Notes: generated by a model not told the origin, from the letters alone. A DNA stretch of 64,000 bases from Chryseosolibacter sp035628595 (GCA_035628595.1 DASPJN010000132.1:1-64000), one strand, 5' to 3'. Counted from the stretch's first letter, positions 8,733-18,203 are shown. Program-made: numbers and translations.

Positions 8733-9233
8733 ATGATTTACGCTTTCGACGTTTATTACAACGGCAACATTGCGCAAGCAGTCGGGATCGCATTTGAATC
8801 CTGGGATGATATTCATCCGAAAGAGGTTTACAAAGAACTCATCATCAATGTCGCGGATTACGAGCCGGGCGCCTTTTACAAACGGGAGCTGCCATGTCTT
8901 TTAAAGATCATCGGTAAGCTTAATTCTTCCAATGCTGACGTGATGATCATTGATGGTTATGTTTTCCTCGACGATCACGAAAAGCCCGGACTGGGATTTC
9001 ACTTATATGAGCATCTGAACAGAACTGTCCCGGTTGTCGGTATTGCGAAGAAAAAATTCGCTGAGATCAATATGCTCGCACGCGAGGTTTACCGCGGTGG
9101 AAGCAAGCAACCCCTGTATGTTACCGCGATCGGGATAAATGTCGACGAAGTATCCGATAAGATTAAGGCAATGAAGGGTGAATTTCGTATTCCAGCGCTC
9201 CTTAAACGCCTCGATTATCTTTCACGAAACTGA
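8733..9233 (+). CDS. nfi: Endonuclease V homologue, short form
   Basis: 166-residue protein with the endonuclease V fold, which in the family cleaves one base 3' of deoxyinosine (or inosine in RNA). The metal-binding residues are visible: Asp6 in AFDVYY, Glu52 in PGAFYKRELP and Asp74 in MIIDGYV. The later conserved blocks are present in altered form: GLGFHLYE instead of GLASHLG, and VVGIAKKKF instead of VIGVAKS. The usual family length is about 220 residues, so the N-terminal part is shortened. Catalytic competence is likely because the acidic triad is intact, but the substrate may differ. It starts 18 bp after the methyltransferase stop. Confidence 0.8.
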   Translation: MIYAFDVYYNGNIAQAVGIAFESWDDIHPKEVYKELIINVADYEPGAFYKRELPCLLKIIGKLNSSNADVMIIDGYVFLDDHEKPGLGFHLYEHLNRTVPVVGIAKKKFAEINMLAREVYRGGSKQPLYVTAIGINVDEVSDKIKAMKGEFRIPALLKRLDYLSRN

Positions 9234-9255
9234 TAGTACCATCCATTTTAAACAA

Positions 9256-9279
9256 GAGAGGATGCTCGCGCACCCTCTC
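9256..9279. terminator. Strong hairpin between convergent genes
   Basis: Stem GAGAGG-A-TGC pairs with GCA-C-CCTCTC around a TCGC tetraloop, with one mismatch. It sits between the endonuclease V stop and the BON gene stop, which converge. There is no long T-run on either side, so it is a probable rather than proven bidirectional terminator. Confidence 0.5.
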
Positions 9280-9305
9280 GTAACCCATATGCAAAAAACC
9301 AACCG

Positions 9306-10403
9306 CTATGTGTTGCTTACAAAACTTGATTTATTTTTCGCCTTGTCAGTTGTTGTAGATCCGGTTACACCGCTCTGAGATCCCGATGTACCTGAATTAT
9401 AAGATCCACCCATTCCGGTGTTCATATCACTCGTTCTTCCAGCGCGGATTCTGTTCTCGACATTCTTAACGCCGGACACCGCTTCGGCAAGATCTTCCGC
9501 TCTGCGTTTGTCGCTGCGATTGTTCACGGTTCCTGTTAATGTAACTTCTCCGTTATTCACGGTAACGTCAATTTCAGAAGCATCTACCCACGGATCGTCG
9601 CTCAATCTGTCGTTCACGTCTTCCTTGATCCGGTCGTCTGATCTGCTGTAGTTGCGTGGACCTTTTCCGCGATGACTATTCCGCATATCTCGTTCGCGCC
9701 TGCGTTCCGCTTCTTCGTCTCCGAACCAGCTCGACACTTCATCTTTCGTCCGGTTCCACCATGAACGATCATTGGGGTCATGCTGGTCGCCGCGGCTTCT
9801 TCCGTAATAATTTCCATAATCGGAACCACGATAGTTACGCATGTTCGATGAACCATAAAATGGATTTTCATCATAGCTGCGATGCTGTTTTCCTTCGTTA
9901 TCGTAGTTTCCGTAAGTACCATAGCTTCCATAGTTGCTTCCGCCTATTCCGGAGGAGCCCATATTGTTACGGTAGCCTTCGTTTCGGCTAAATCCTTCAT
10001 AGTCGCGGTCGTATAAATTTCTTCCGCTTCCGTATGATGGGCGATTGCTTTGTCCGTAAGACCCTCTATCATAGTACGAGTTCTCTCCACGATAATTTCC
10101 CCCGCCATATGATGATCCATATTCTCTTCCGCCGTAGCCGAAATTATTATCCATGTTGCTGCCTGAGCTGTAATGACTTTCACGATCCTGGCTCATCCTG
10201 CCCGACCCCGAATCACGATTCCACTGGTTCTGATCGTCATAACGACGACCGGAACGCATGTAGCCGCGGCTGTTGTCGTCATTCATTTGCGAACTCCATT
10301 GGCCTGAGCTTCCTTCGTTCCAACGGTCGTTCTGATCACTGTCGCGATCCCACTCCTGCTGCGAACGATAGCTGTTTCCTCGATTGCGATTGTAGTCTGC
10401 CAT
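9306..10403 (-). CDS. BON-domain protein with Gly/Tyr/Ser/Arg-rich low-complexity N-terminus
   Basis: 365 residues in two contrasting halves. Residues 1 to about 215 are a low-complexity sequence dominated by Gly, Tyr, Ser, Asn, Arg and Asp, with many GGxYG and YGS-like motifs and no hydrophobic core. A short conserved bridge (SWWNRTKDEVSSWFGDEEAE) follows. A BON domain then covers about 255-325 (KEDVNDRLSDDPWVD ... VTLTGTV ... ENRIRAG), followed by a Thr/Ser/Gly tail. No signal peptide is visible, so it is probably cytosolic. BON domains bind lipids or mediate association and often occur in osmotic-stress proteins (OsmY, Kbp). The N-terminal composition resembles phase-separating proteins. 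Function unknown. Confidence 0.8.
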   Translation of the reverse strand: MADYNRNRGNSYRSQQEWDRDSDQNDRWNEGSSGQWSSQMNDDNSRGYMRSGRRYDDQNQWNRDSGSGRMSQDRESHYSSGSNMDNNFGYGGREYGSSYGGGNYRGENSYYDRGSYGQSNRPSYGSGRNLYDRDYEGFSRNEGYRNNMGSSGIGGSNYGSYGTYGNYDNEGKQHRSYDENPFYGSSNMRNYRGSDYGNYYGRSRGDQHDPNDRSWWNRTKDEVSSWFGDEEAERRRERDMRNSHRGKGPRNYSRSDDRIKEDVNDRLSDDPWVDASEIDVTVNNGEVTLTGTVNNRSDKRRAEDLAEAVSGVKNVENRIRAGRTSDMNTGMGGSYNSGTSGSQSGVTGSTTTDKAKNKSSFVSNT

Positions 10404-10539
10404 AATATTTTGGTTTAGTGCAAAAATTGTGATAGCAGGGAAGGGGACAATAAAAATATGCCCGTGAGATCTGAATTAGATCCGGCGGTGGTGGGGACGA
10501 CCATACTCACCAGCAAAGTACATACCTGTGGATGGTTGG

Positions 10540-11904
10540 TTACAGCCGGTGCGTGCTACGAAAGCGAAGTGTCATCGTTGTTCCAACGCCGGGTTCAGAT
10601 TCAACTTTTATTGATCCGCCGTGCGCGGCCATGATTTGTTTTGATAAACTCAGTCCAATTCCGGAACCATCTCGTTTTGTTGAAAAAAATGGAATGAAGA
10701 TCTGCCCGATCTCTTTTTGTGTAATGCCTTTGCCGTTGTCCGCGATTGCAAGAAACGAATTTGATTCGCTTTCGCTATGGCGGATCTGGATGACCGGGTT
10801 CTGAACATCGGCAACGGCGTGAATGGCATTCACAAGTAAATTGATCAATACCTGCTCGACCAGCACAGGATCAGCAAAAAGTTTTGCTTCGCTCTTGATG
10901 TCGACAGACAACACCACCCCCTTTTTATGAACCTGTTCGTCGATCAGTTTCAAAATGCTTTCGACGAATTCTCGTAGGATAATAACCTGAAATTCCGGCG
11001 TGGGCACTCGGCTGAGTTTGCGGTAGTTCTCAACAAAATTCAGCAGCCCATCACTTCGTTTTCGGATGGTATTCAACGAAAACCTGATATCACCGATCTG
11101 CTCATCACGGAGGTCAGCAACGTTGCGTTGCGTTCCATCCTTATGTTCGAGAATCATTTGCATCGTTTCGCTCAGTGATGCGATCGGTGTTACCGAATTC
11201 ATGATCTCATGCGTGAGAATGCGAATCAGCTTATGCCACGCTTCAATTTCCTTTTGTTCGATCTCCGCGTTGATCTCCTGGAAGGTGATCAGCTTTTGTT
11301 TTTTGTTTAGCACGATCATCGAGCTCACGTCCGTTGTAATGAACTTTACTTCGGAGCCGACTTTGATTTCCAGCAGCTTTCTGTTTTGGTCGCCAAGTTG
11401 TTCGAGCTGCGCGGTTGTGTCGGGATTAAGTTGCGTCAATATCCGCCAGTTTTTGATGCCACTCACGCCAAGAATTTTTTCGGCTGATGGATTCATGAAA
11501 ACAATATCATCATCCTCACTGACGATGATGCCAACCTGGATCTGATTCACGAGCATCTGGAGCAAATGGAACTGCGCCTCCTTCTCGATTTTTACCTGCT
11601 TGTACGAGTCTATGATCAATGAAAGACTTTCCTGGAGCTCGCGGAAGGAGCTACCTAGCGATGCCTGGCGAAACGTTACGGAAAAATCCGAATGTTTAAT
11701 GGCAAGGAAGAACCGCGACAGCTCTCGATTTGTGTGATTGATAAACCGGAGTAGCTCATAGATTTGAACAACAAGGATGGTGCACAAAATAACCTGGTTG
11801 AAGAACAATCGCTTGTCACCAAAAATGGAAGCAATGATCAGTACGTTGCCGAACAACAGTATCAGCCTTATGATCACGAGCGCATTAAACCTTTTGAGGA
11901 TCAT
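10540..11904 (-). CDS. NtrY-like membrane sensor histidine kinase
   Basis: 454-residue kinase. Two transmembrane segments (about 10-29 and 33-54) are followed by a linker, a PAS domain (about 110-215), and an H-box with His232 in LTHEIMNSVTPI. The HATPase domain has an N-box (LVNAIHAV), G1 (ADNGKG) and G2 (GSGIGLSLSKQI). It starts 3 bp after the regulator at 11908-13278 and is surely co-transcribed with it as a two-component pair. It is a paralogue of the kinase at 1-776. A loss of periplasmic sensing domain is evident: only a few residues separate the two membrane segments, so it probably senses something in or near the membrane. Confidence 0.93.
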   Translation of the reverse strand: MILKRFNALVIIRLILLFGNVLIIASIFGDKRLFFNQVILCTILVVQIYELLRFINHTNRELSRFFLAIKHSDFSVTFRQASLGSSFRELQESLSLIIDSYKQVKIEKEAQFHLLQMLVNQIQVGIIVSEDDDIVFMNPSAEKILGVSGIKNWRILTQLNPDTTAQLEQLGDQNRKLLEIKVGSEVKFITTDVSSMIVLNKKQKLITFQEINAEIEQKEIEAWHKLIRILTHEIMNSVTPIASLSETMQMILEHKDGTQRNVADLRDEQIGDIRFSLNTIRKRSDGLLNFVENYRKLSRVPTPEFQVIILREFVESILKLIDEQVHKKGVVLSVDIKSEAKLFADPVLVEQVLINLLVNAIHAVADVQNPVIQIRHSESESNSFLAIADNGKGITQKEIGQIFIPFFSTKRDGSGIGLSLSKQIMAAHGGSIKVESEPGVGTTMTLRFRSTHRL

Positions 11905-11907
11905 TGT

Positions 11908-13278
11908 TTATTGGATACCATGTTTACGCATTCGTCGGTACAACGCCGTTCTTGTCATGCCGAGTGCTTCGGCCGTCTGACTGACGTTACCATCATTTTC
12001 GTCCAGTGATTGTATAATAAAGAGGCGCTCCATTTCTTCAAGCGTTTTCGGGTGATCGTCATTTCTTTTTCTGGAGACGGTAGTCCCGAGAACGAGTTCG
12101 GAAGATCTGATCACCTTTTCGTCATTCAGAATTACCGCTCTTTCGATTGTGTGTTGGAGCTCGCGAATATTTCCAGGCCACGAATATTTCAGCATCTTTT
12201 GCATAAGTGCCTTATCGATCTTCATCCCCAATCTTTTATACTTCTTTCCATATACGGTAAGAAAATGTTCTGATAAAACAGGAATGTCTTCTGTTCGTTC
12301 CCGCAAAGGAGGCATTCGTATTTCGACAGTGTTAATCCTGTACAGAAGATCCTGTCGGAATTTTTTTTCCGCTACCATTTCGTGAAGATCATTATTTGTC
12401 GCGCAGATCAGTCTGAAGTCGAGCTGAATTTCTTTTCCTGACCCTACGCGCTGAACTTTTTTGTTTTGAAGTACGGTAAGCAATTTCGCCTGGAGAGGCA
12501 TTGGTAAATTTCCAATCTCGTCAAGGAAGATCGTTCCTTTCGAAGCGAGTTCAAATCGTCCTGGCTTATCAGCTTTTGCATCTGTAAACGCCCCCTTTAC
12601 ATGCCCGAAGAGTTCGCTTTCAAAAAGCGTTTCTGTCAAGGCGCCTAAGTCGACATTGATAAACACCTCGTTTCGGCGGTGAGAACGGCGATGCAACGCG
12701 CGCGCTACCAGTTCTTTTCCTGTTCCGTTTTCACCAAGAATCAGCACGTCCGCGTCTGTGCCCGCAACGCGATCAATAAGTTCATTGACACGACGGATCG
12801 CCGGTGAGTCACCGACAAAGTCAGCATACGGAAGGTCGATATCGTCGCGTAATGTTTCCTGGGTGGATTTGAGCTTGTCGATCTCCTTTTTCGACTGTCG
12901 TAGTTGGACGGCGGAGCTGATTGTAGCGAGGAGCTTTTGGTTTTTCCACGGCTTCAATACAAAGTCCGTTGCACCGTGCTTCATTGCCTTCACGGCGATG
13001 TCAACTTCACCGTAAGCAGTGATGAGAATCACCACAGCAGCCGGGTCATACGTGAGGATTTCATTGAGCCAGTAAAATCCTTCTTCACCATCATTCACAC
13101 CAGCTTTGAAGTTCATATCGAGCAGGATCACGTCGAAATCCGCTTTTTGCATGTGATCAATAATGCATTTGGGATCCTGTTCCAGCCGCACTTCTTTGCA
13201 TTCCTGTTTCAGGAACATACGTGCAGTTTCCAGTATATCGCGGTCGTCATCAACAATAAGGATGCGTGCATCTGTCAT
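11908..13278 (-). CDS. Sigma-54-dependent response regulator, NtrC family (second copy)
   Basis: 456-residue activator from the ATG at 13278; the frame is open to 13338, but the receiver domain starts immediately after 13278 (MTDARILIVDDD). Asp54 is the phospho-acceptor (LLDMNF). The AAA+ domain has Walker A GENGTGKE, the sigma-54 loop GAFTDA and Walker B IFLDEIGN, and a Fis-type helix-turn-helix ends the protein. It forms an operon with the kinase at 10540-11904. It is divergent from three ABC permease genes (13430-20603), with a palindrome in the shared upstream region (13310-13325), so control of the permeases is the simplest hypothesis. It is a clear paralogue of 920-2293. Confidence 0.93.
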   Translation of the reverse strand: MTDARILIVDDDRDILETARMFLKQECKEVRLEQDPKCIIDHMQKADFDVILLDMNFKAGVNDGEEGFYWLNEILTYDPAAVVILITAYGEVDIAVKAMKHGATDFVLKPWKNQKLLATISSAVQLRQSKKEIDKLKSTQETLRDDIDLPYADFVGDSPAIRRVNELIDRVAGTDADVLILGENGTGKELVARALHRRSHRRNEVFINVDLGALTETLFESELFGHVKGAFTDAKADKPGRFELASKGTIFLDEIGNLPMPLQAKLLTVLQNKKVQRVGSGKEIQLDFRLICATNNDLHEMVAEKKFRQDLLYRINTVEIRMPPLRERTEDIPVLSEHFLTVYGKKYKRLGMKIDKALMQKMLKYSWPGNIRELQHTIERAVILNDEKVIRSSELVLGTTVSRKRNDDHPKTLEEMERLFIIQSLDENDGNVSQTAEALGMTRTALYRRMRKHGIQ

Positions 13279-13309
13279 ATCGAAGTGTATCGTTTCTGAT
13301 TGATTGAGT

Positions 13310-13325
13310 GTATCAAAAGTGATAC
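13310..13325. promoter_or_regulatory. Palindromic operator / enhancer candidate between regulator and permeases
   Basis: Perfect inverted repeat GTATCA-N4-TGATAC, with an additional half-site GTGTATC at 13286-13292. It lies in the 150-bp divergent region, about 105 bp from the first permease ATG. A weak -24/-12-like sequence TGGCCTG-N4-TGGTA is at 13390-13405, about 65 bp downstream. The layout is that of a NtrC-type upstream activating site. The -12 part lacks the GC dinucleotide, so the promoter half of the proposal is the weaker one. Confidence 0.45.
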
Positions 13326-13429
13326 AACATTCAATCATTTCAAAGTTTTATGTTTAAATTCAGTTCTGATAATCAGTCATTTACAAGTATGGCCTGATTG
13401 TGGTAAACGTCGCTGCTCAAATACAGAAT

Positions 13430-15796
13430 ATGTTCATCACTTACCTGAAGATTGCTTTCCGGAATTTTACAAAGGACCGGTTTTATACGACGCTCAACAT
13501 CGTTGGTTTGTCGGTTGGTATTGCGGTGGCGTTGCTCATCGCATTGTTTATCCGACATGAATTATCGTACGATTCTTTCCATTCGCGCGCGGATAGGATT
13601 TTTCGGATCACTTCGATCCTTGACATGGGTGGACGTTCGTCTCATTTAAATTCGACATTCCCCGCGCTTGCTGATGCGTTAACATCCGATATTCCGGAGA
13701 TCGAAACAGCGGTTCGTGTAACACCCGAAGATTCAAAGATTTTCAAGAGTGGTGAGAAGATCTTTTCAGAAGACAAAGTGTTCTATGTCGACCCAAAATT
13801 TCTCGACGTATTCGACTTCAGTTTACTCGCAGGCAAGCGAAGCACTGTACTTGAGAATCCATATACAGTCGTGTTAACGCCGTCCATGGCGCAGAAGTAT
13901 TTTGAAACTGAAAACTGGTCGGAAGTCATTGGTCAATCGATACTCATCGACAATGAGCCTTACCAGGTGACTGGTGTCATCAATGAAGCGCCAGCTAATT
14001 CGCATATAAAATATTCGGCGCTGGCATCGCTGGAATCCATCCCAGCCGGACGTGCGCGTCATTGGGACAGCATGAATCTTTCGACTTATGTGTTGCTTGA
14101 TAAGAATGCAGATATCCACTCAGCTGAATCAAAGTTTGAGGCGCTTTTTGTGAAAAACATGAAGGGCTTCGAACGCCTCAAAAAGGAAGGTCTTGTTATA
14201 AGGCTGGTTCCGGAAGCATTGACGGATATTCATCTTAAGTCAAATGTTCAGGGCAATTTTGAACCCAGCGGAAGTGTGACAACGAATTATATTTTCGGAA
14301 TAGTAGGACTGGTTGTTCTATTACTTGCGTCCGTCAATTTTATTAACCTGGTAACAGCGAGGTCTGCAAATCGTGCTAAAGAAGTTGGCGTCCGAAAAGT
14401 ACTCGGGTCATCGGGCACAAACCTCATGCGACAGTTCATTCTCGAGTGTGTTGTGATCGTTGCGATCAGTACGCTCGCGGCGTTAGGAATCATTGAACTG
14501 CTCAGGTATCCGTTTACGTCCATCATTGGAAAGGAAATCAGTTTTGATATACTGGTTGAGCCGACCGCTGCTTTTTACCTGCTATTGTTTGTTTTGGTTC
14601 TCGGTGTCCTTGCCGGAAGCTATCCTGCATTTTTCCTTTCATCTTTCCAGCCAGGCGAGGTCTTAAAAGGGAAGCTGCGTTCAGGTTTCAGAGGAAGCAA
14701 GCTACGCGACACGCTCGTCGTCGTTCAGTTTGTAATTTCAATAACACTGATCACATGCACGTTGATCGTTCAACGCCAACTCGATTACATGCGTTCTAAG
14801 AAGCTCGGCTTTGATAAAGAGAACATTCTGATCATTGATAACGGTGAAACGCTGGCAAACCAGCAAACTTTCCTGAACACGATAAAGACCCTTCCGGCCG
14901 TAAAGAAGGTAGGTGCATCAACACATCGCCCCGTTGGCGACTACGATGGCATGTTTGTCACCACGCAGGATCATGGCGACAACAGGAAGCTCGTCAGTTA
15001 CTCGCGGGTACACCATGATTTCCTGGAGGTAATCAATTATGAGTTTGTAGCTGGACGGAATTTCTCACGCGACATACAAGCCGACAGCATAGCGATCGTG
15101 ATTAATGAACGCGCAGCTGAATCTCTTTTCCATGGCGACCCGATTGGCCGGACGATCGACAACGGATACACTTATACGGTCATTGGCGTGGTTAAGGATT
15201 TCAATTTTGAATCGTTGAAAAATGACATTCGTCCGCTTGTGTTTTTCCTCTATCCGAATCAGCGTTTTATCCACGTTAAGATTGATCCTTCTGACTACCA
15301 GAAAACAATTGCTGATATCGGTGCGGCCTGGAAAAGCCACAACGACAAGGCTCCTTTTTCGTATTCGTTCCTCGATACCACCTACGATAACCTGTATAAG
15401 CAGGAAGTGAGACTCGGTTCGCTGTTTAATATTTTCACTGGTCTCGCATTGACAATCGCTTGTCTCGGGCTGATCGGGTTAGCAGCGTATACCGCACAAC
15501 AAAGGAAAAAGGAAATCAGTATCCGAAAGATCCTTGGAGCCTCCAGCATGCTGATCGTTGGTTTGCTTTCGATTGATTTTGTCAAGCTGATCTTGATTTC
15601 CTTTGTCGTCGCAGCGCCCGCAGCTTATCTACTGATGAAAGAATGGTTAAAAGGTTTTGCTTATCAGATCGATATTCCGATTTATCTGTTGTTCGTTGGC
15701 GGACTACTCGTTATCGTGATCGCTATTCTCGTTGTGAGCTATCAGTCTGTACGTGCCTCTTTTGTAAACCCGGTTGAATCATTGAAAGAAGAATAA
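13430..15796 (+). CDS. ABC transporter permease, double MacB-PCD/FtsX type (1 of 3)
   Basis: 788-residue membrane protein built as two FtsX/MacB-like halves. There is a membrane segment near residues 20-40, a large extracytoplasmic domain, three membrane segments in the middle carrying the FtsX signature RAKEVGVRKVLG, then a second short helix and periplasmic domain, and a final membrane bundle with KKEISIRKILGAS. Family members act as mechanotransmission permeases that use ATP hydrolysis by a separate ATPase for efflux or envelope remodelling rather than import. No ATPase gene is in the window. The frame is open from a GTG at 13400, but the ATG at 13430 (MFITYLKIAFRNF) matches the N-termini of the two sister genes. 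Confidence 0.88.
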   Translation: MFITYLKIAFRNFTKDRFYTTLNIVGLSVGIAVALLIALFIRHELSYDSFHSRADRIFRITSILDMGGRSSHLNSTFPALADALTSDIPEIETAVRVTPEDSKIFKSGEKIFSEDKVFYVDPKFLDVFDFSLLAGKRSTVLENPYTVVLTPSMAQKYFETENWSEVIGQSILIDNEPYQVTGVINEAPANSHIKYSALASLESIPAGRARHWDSMNLSTYVLLDKNADIHSAESKFEALFVKNMKGFERLKKEGLVIRLVPEALTDIHLKSNVQGNFEPSGSVTTNYIFGIVGLVVLLLASVNFINLVTARSANRAKEVGVRKVLGSSGTNLMRQFILECVVIVAISTLAALGIIELLRYPFTSIIGKEISFDILVEPTAAFYLLLFVLVLGVLAGSYPAFFLSSFQPGEVLKGKLRSGFRGSKLRDTLVVVQFVISITLITCTLIVQRQLDYMRSKKLGFDKENILIIDNGETLANQQTFLNTIKTLPAVKKVGASTHRPVGDYDGMFVTTQDHGDNRKLVSYSRVHHDFLEVINYEFVAGRNFSRDIQADSIAIVINERAAESLFHGDPIGRTIDNGYTYTVIGVVKDFNFESLKNDIRPLVFFLYPNQRFIHVKIDPSDYQKTIADIGAAWKSHNDKAPFSYSFLDTTYDNLYKQEVRLGSLFNIFTGLALTIACLGLIGLAAYTAQQRKKEISIRKILGASSMLIVGLLSIDFVKLILISFVVAAPAAYLLMKEWLKGFAYQIDIPIYLLFVGGLLVIVIAILVVSYQSVRASFVNPVESLKEE

Positions 15797-15797
15797 T

Positions 15798-18191
15798 ATG
15801 ATCCGAAACTATCTCATTACCGCGCTTAGAAATATCAGACGGAATTTCAGTGCGACAACTATTAACATCGCCGGCCTTGTCCTGGGAATGACAGGTGCCA
15901 TCAATGTGTATCTGTTGACATCTTACCTGATGAGTTACGATACTTATCACACAAAAGCAGACAACATCTACCGGGTTGTAACGGAAAGCACGGTCTCATC
16001 TGGCGTAGAATATGGCGCAGGTGTCTCCATTCCACTCGTGCAGACATTCCAGTCAGAATTTACGCCCGCAGACGAAGTTGCCTTTATTTCTTATAAGGAG
16101 AATGGTTTGATAACATTCGAAAACGGGGAGGGAGATAAATCATTCGAGGAGAATTCCGGTATTGCCTTTGTATCACCGGCATTGTATAAGATATTGGATC
16201 GCCAGTGGCTGAATGGCGACCCGAACACGGCATTTATCGATCCAAACACCGTTGTGTTGTCAGCCCGCAACGCGATCAAATATTTCAACTCAACCGATAT
16301 TATCGGTAAAACGTTGTCACTCGACCGCGATCTTGAATTGAAGGTTACAGGTGTCCTTGAAGATTTTCCCGACAACACACATTTTCCATTCGACGTGTTG
16401 ATTTCTTACGAAACAATACGCAAAGACTGGGAGGCAGCTGATAGCTGGAACAGTGTTTCAAGCGAGAATCAAATCTATTTGCTACTGAACCCAAATGTAT
16501 CGTCTGCGCAGGTAGACGAAAAGCTGAAACGCATAGCTGAAATTTCTAACGCACATGATGACACCGGGCGCAAACGTACCCTTTACCTTCAGCCACTTGC
16601 TGATCTTCATTTCAATCAGCGCTTCGGAAATTACCGGCACACATCCGTGGGATGGGCGTCGATATATACAATGATCATTATCGGCGCATTTCTTCTGATA
16701 ACGGCAATTGTCAATTTTGTTAATCTCAGCACAGCGATTGCAATAACACGCGCAAAAGAAGTTGGTGTTCGAAAGGTGATCGGAGGAATCCGTGCGCAGC
16801 TCGCCTTTCAATTTATCGGTGAGACTTTTATCATCACATTGATCTCCATGATTATTTCCCTCGGGCTGCTGGAGCTCATCATCATGATGTACATCAACCC
16901 GTTTTTAAATGTTCAGTTACTGTCAAATATTGCCAGTGATGTACGCCTGATTTCTTTTCTGATCACGTTACTCCTGCTCGTAACGATACTTGCTGGTGTC
17001 TATCCTGCGCTGAAGCTTTCCGCATTTAAGCCCGTCGACGCAATCAAAAGCAGGATCAATAGCACAGCGCTTGGTGGCTTTTCATTCAGAAAAGGATTGG
17101 TTGTATTTCAGTTTTTTATTACCCAGCTGTTCATCATTGGTACGATCACCATGTATTGGCAAATGGACTTTCTAGATCAATTCGACATGGGATTTAAGAA
17201 AGACGGTATTGTCGTGATGCAGTTGCCGGATGCAGATCCGGGAAAGATCTCCGCGTTGGATGCATTAATTCGCACAAACCCAAATGTTGAATCAGTAAGC
17301 TTTTCCACATCACCGCCTTCTTCAACGTCAAGTAGTGCAACATCGCTCCGGCGTTCGTCGAATGCTACCGATTATAATTTTCAATACATAGCGATCGATA
17401 CTTCATTTATTTCCCTATATGGAATACAATTAGTCGCTGGAACGAATTTACAGCCGACCGATACATTTCGGAATATTCTTGTCAACGAATCGCTCATACG
17501 TGAATTGGGATTTGAAAACCCGCAGGATGCGATCGGCGAGGCTTTCCAGTATAATGGCAGGATTCTTCAGGTGCAGGGCGTTGTAGCCGATTTTCAAACG
17601 GCTTCCTTAAAACGCAAACTTCCATCATTGTTTTTAATGTATAACAGCGAACGCTTTCACACCGCTGGCGTCCGTATTGCTGATGGGAGATGGGATGAGG
17701 CGATGTCGACGTTGGCAATTGACTGGAAGCAGGTTCATCCCGAATATTCCTTCAATGGTCAGTTCCTTGATCAGCGTGTTGCAGCTTTTTACGAAGGCGA
17801 AAAGAAGGTTGCGTTGTTGATTTCAATTTTTGCAGGGGTTGCGATTTTCATTGGCTGCCTGGGTCTCTACGGGCTGGTGTTGTTCATGTCGAAGATGAAA
17901 ACAAAAGAGATTGGGATCAGAAAAGTAATGGGTGCCTCGTCACTTACAATCGTGAATATGTTTACGAAGGAGTTTGCAAAGCTTGTTCTGCTGGCGTTCG
18001 CGTTGTCAGCGCCTCTAGCGTGGTTTGCGATGTCGAAGTTTTTGGCGAATTATACGCATCGCATTGAGCTGGGGTGGAAAGTATTCGCCAGCGGTCTTGC
18101 GGTGACTTCTGCAATTGCATTTGCCACTATCGCTTTCCGGACAATTAAGTCCGCAACCATGAATCCGGTCAATACCCTTCGTTCGGAATAA
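15798..18191 (+). CDS. ABC transporter permease, double MacB-PCD/FtsX type (2 of 3)
   Basis: 797 residues with the same plan as its neighbours: MIRNYLITALRNI start, first membrane helix near 20-45, and the two FtsX signatures RAKEVGVRKVIGG and KTKEIGIRKVMGAS ahead of membrane bundles. It begins one base after the stop of the upstream permease, so translation is probably coupled. The periplasmic domains are quite divergent from its neighbours, as expected after old duplications in which partner or substrate specificity changed. It is probably membrane-bound as a homo- or heterodimer with one of the other two products. Confidence 0.88.
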   Translation: MIRNYLITALRNIRRNFSATTINIAGLVLGMTGAINVYLLTSYLMSYDTYHTKADNIYRVVTESTVSSGVEYGAGVSIPLVQTFQSEFTPADEVAFISYKENGLITFENGEGDKSFEENSGIAFVSPALYKILDRQWLNGDPNTAFIDPNTVVLSARNAIKYFNSTDIIGKTLSLDRDLELKVTGVLEDFPDNTHFPFDVLISYETIRKDWEAADSWNSVSSENQIYLLLNPNVSSAQVDEKLKRIAEISNAHDDTGRKRTLYLQPLADLHFNQRFGNYRHTSVGWASIYTMIIIGAFLLITAIVNFVNLSTAIAITRAKEVGVRKVIGGIRAQLAFQFIGETFIITLISMIISLGLLELIIMMYINPFLNVQLLSNIASDVRLISFLITLLLLVTILAGVYPALKLSAFKPVDAIKSRINSTALGGFSFRKGLVVFQFFITQLFIIGTITMYWQMDFLDQFDMGFKKDGIVVMQLPDADPGKISALDALIRTNPNVESVSFSTSPPSSTSSSATSLRRSSNATDYNFQYIAIDTSFISLYGIQLVAGTNLQPTDTFRNILVNESLIRELGFENPQDAIGEAFQYNGRILQVQGVVADFQTASLKRKLPSLFLMYNSERFHTAGVRIADGRWDEAMSTLAIDWKQVHPEYSFNGQFLDQRVAAFYEGEKKVALLISIFAGVAIFIGCLGLYGLVLFMSKMKTKEIGIRKVMGASSLTIVNMFTKEFAKLVLLAFALSAPLAWFAMSKFLANYTHRIELGWKVFASGLAVTSAIAFATIAFRTIKSATMNPVNTLRSE

Positions 18192-18203
18192 AAACACTTT
18201 ACT

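Noticed and set aside
9614..10405. Several open frames opposite the Gly/Tyr-rich gene
   Set aside because: They are shadows produced by the low-complexity codons of the BON-domain gene.
13300..13560. Plus-strand frame across the divergent promoter
   Set aside because: It overlaps the start of the permease gene in another frame and has no recognisable content.
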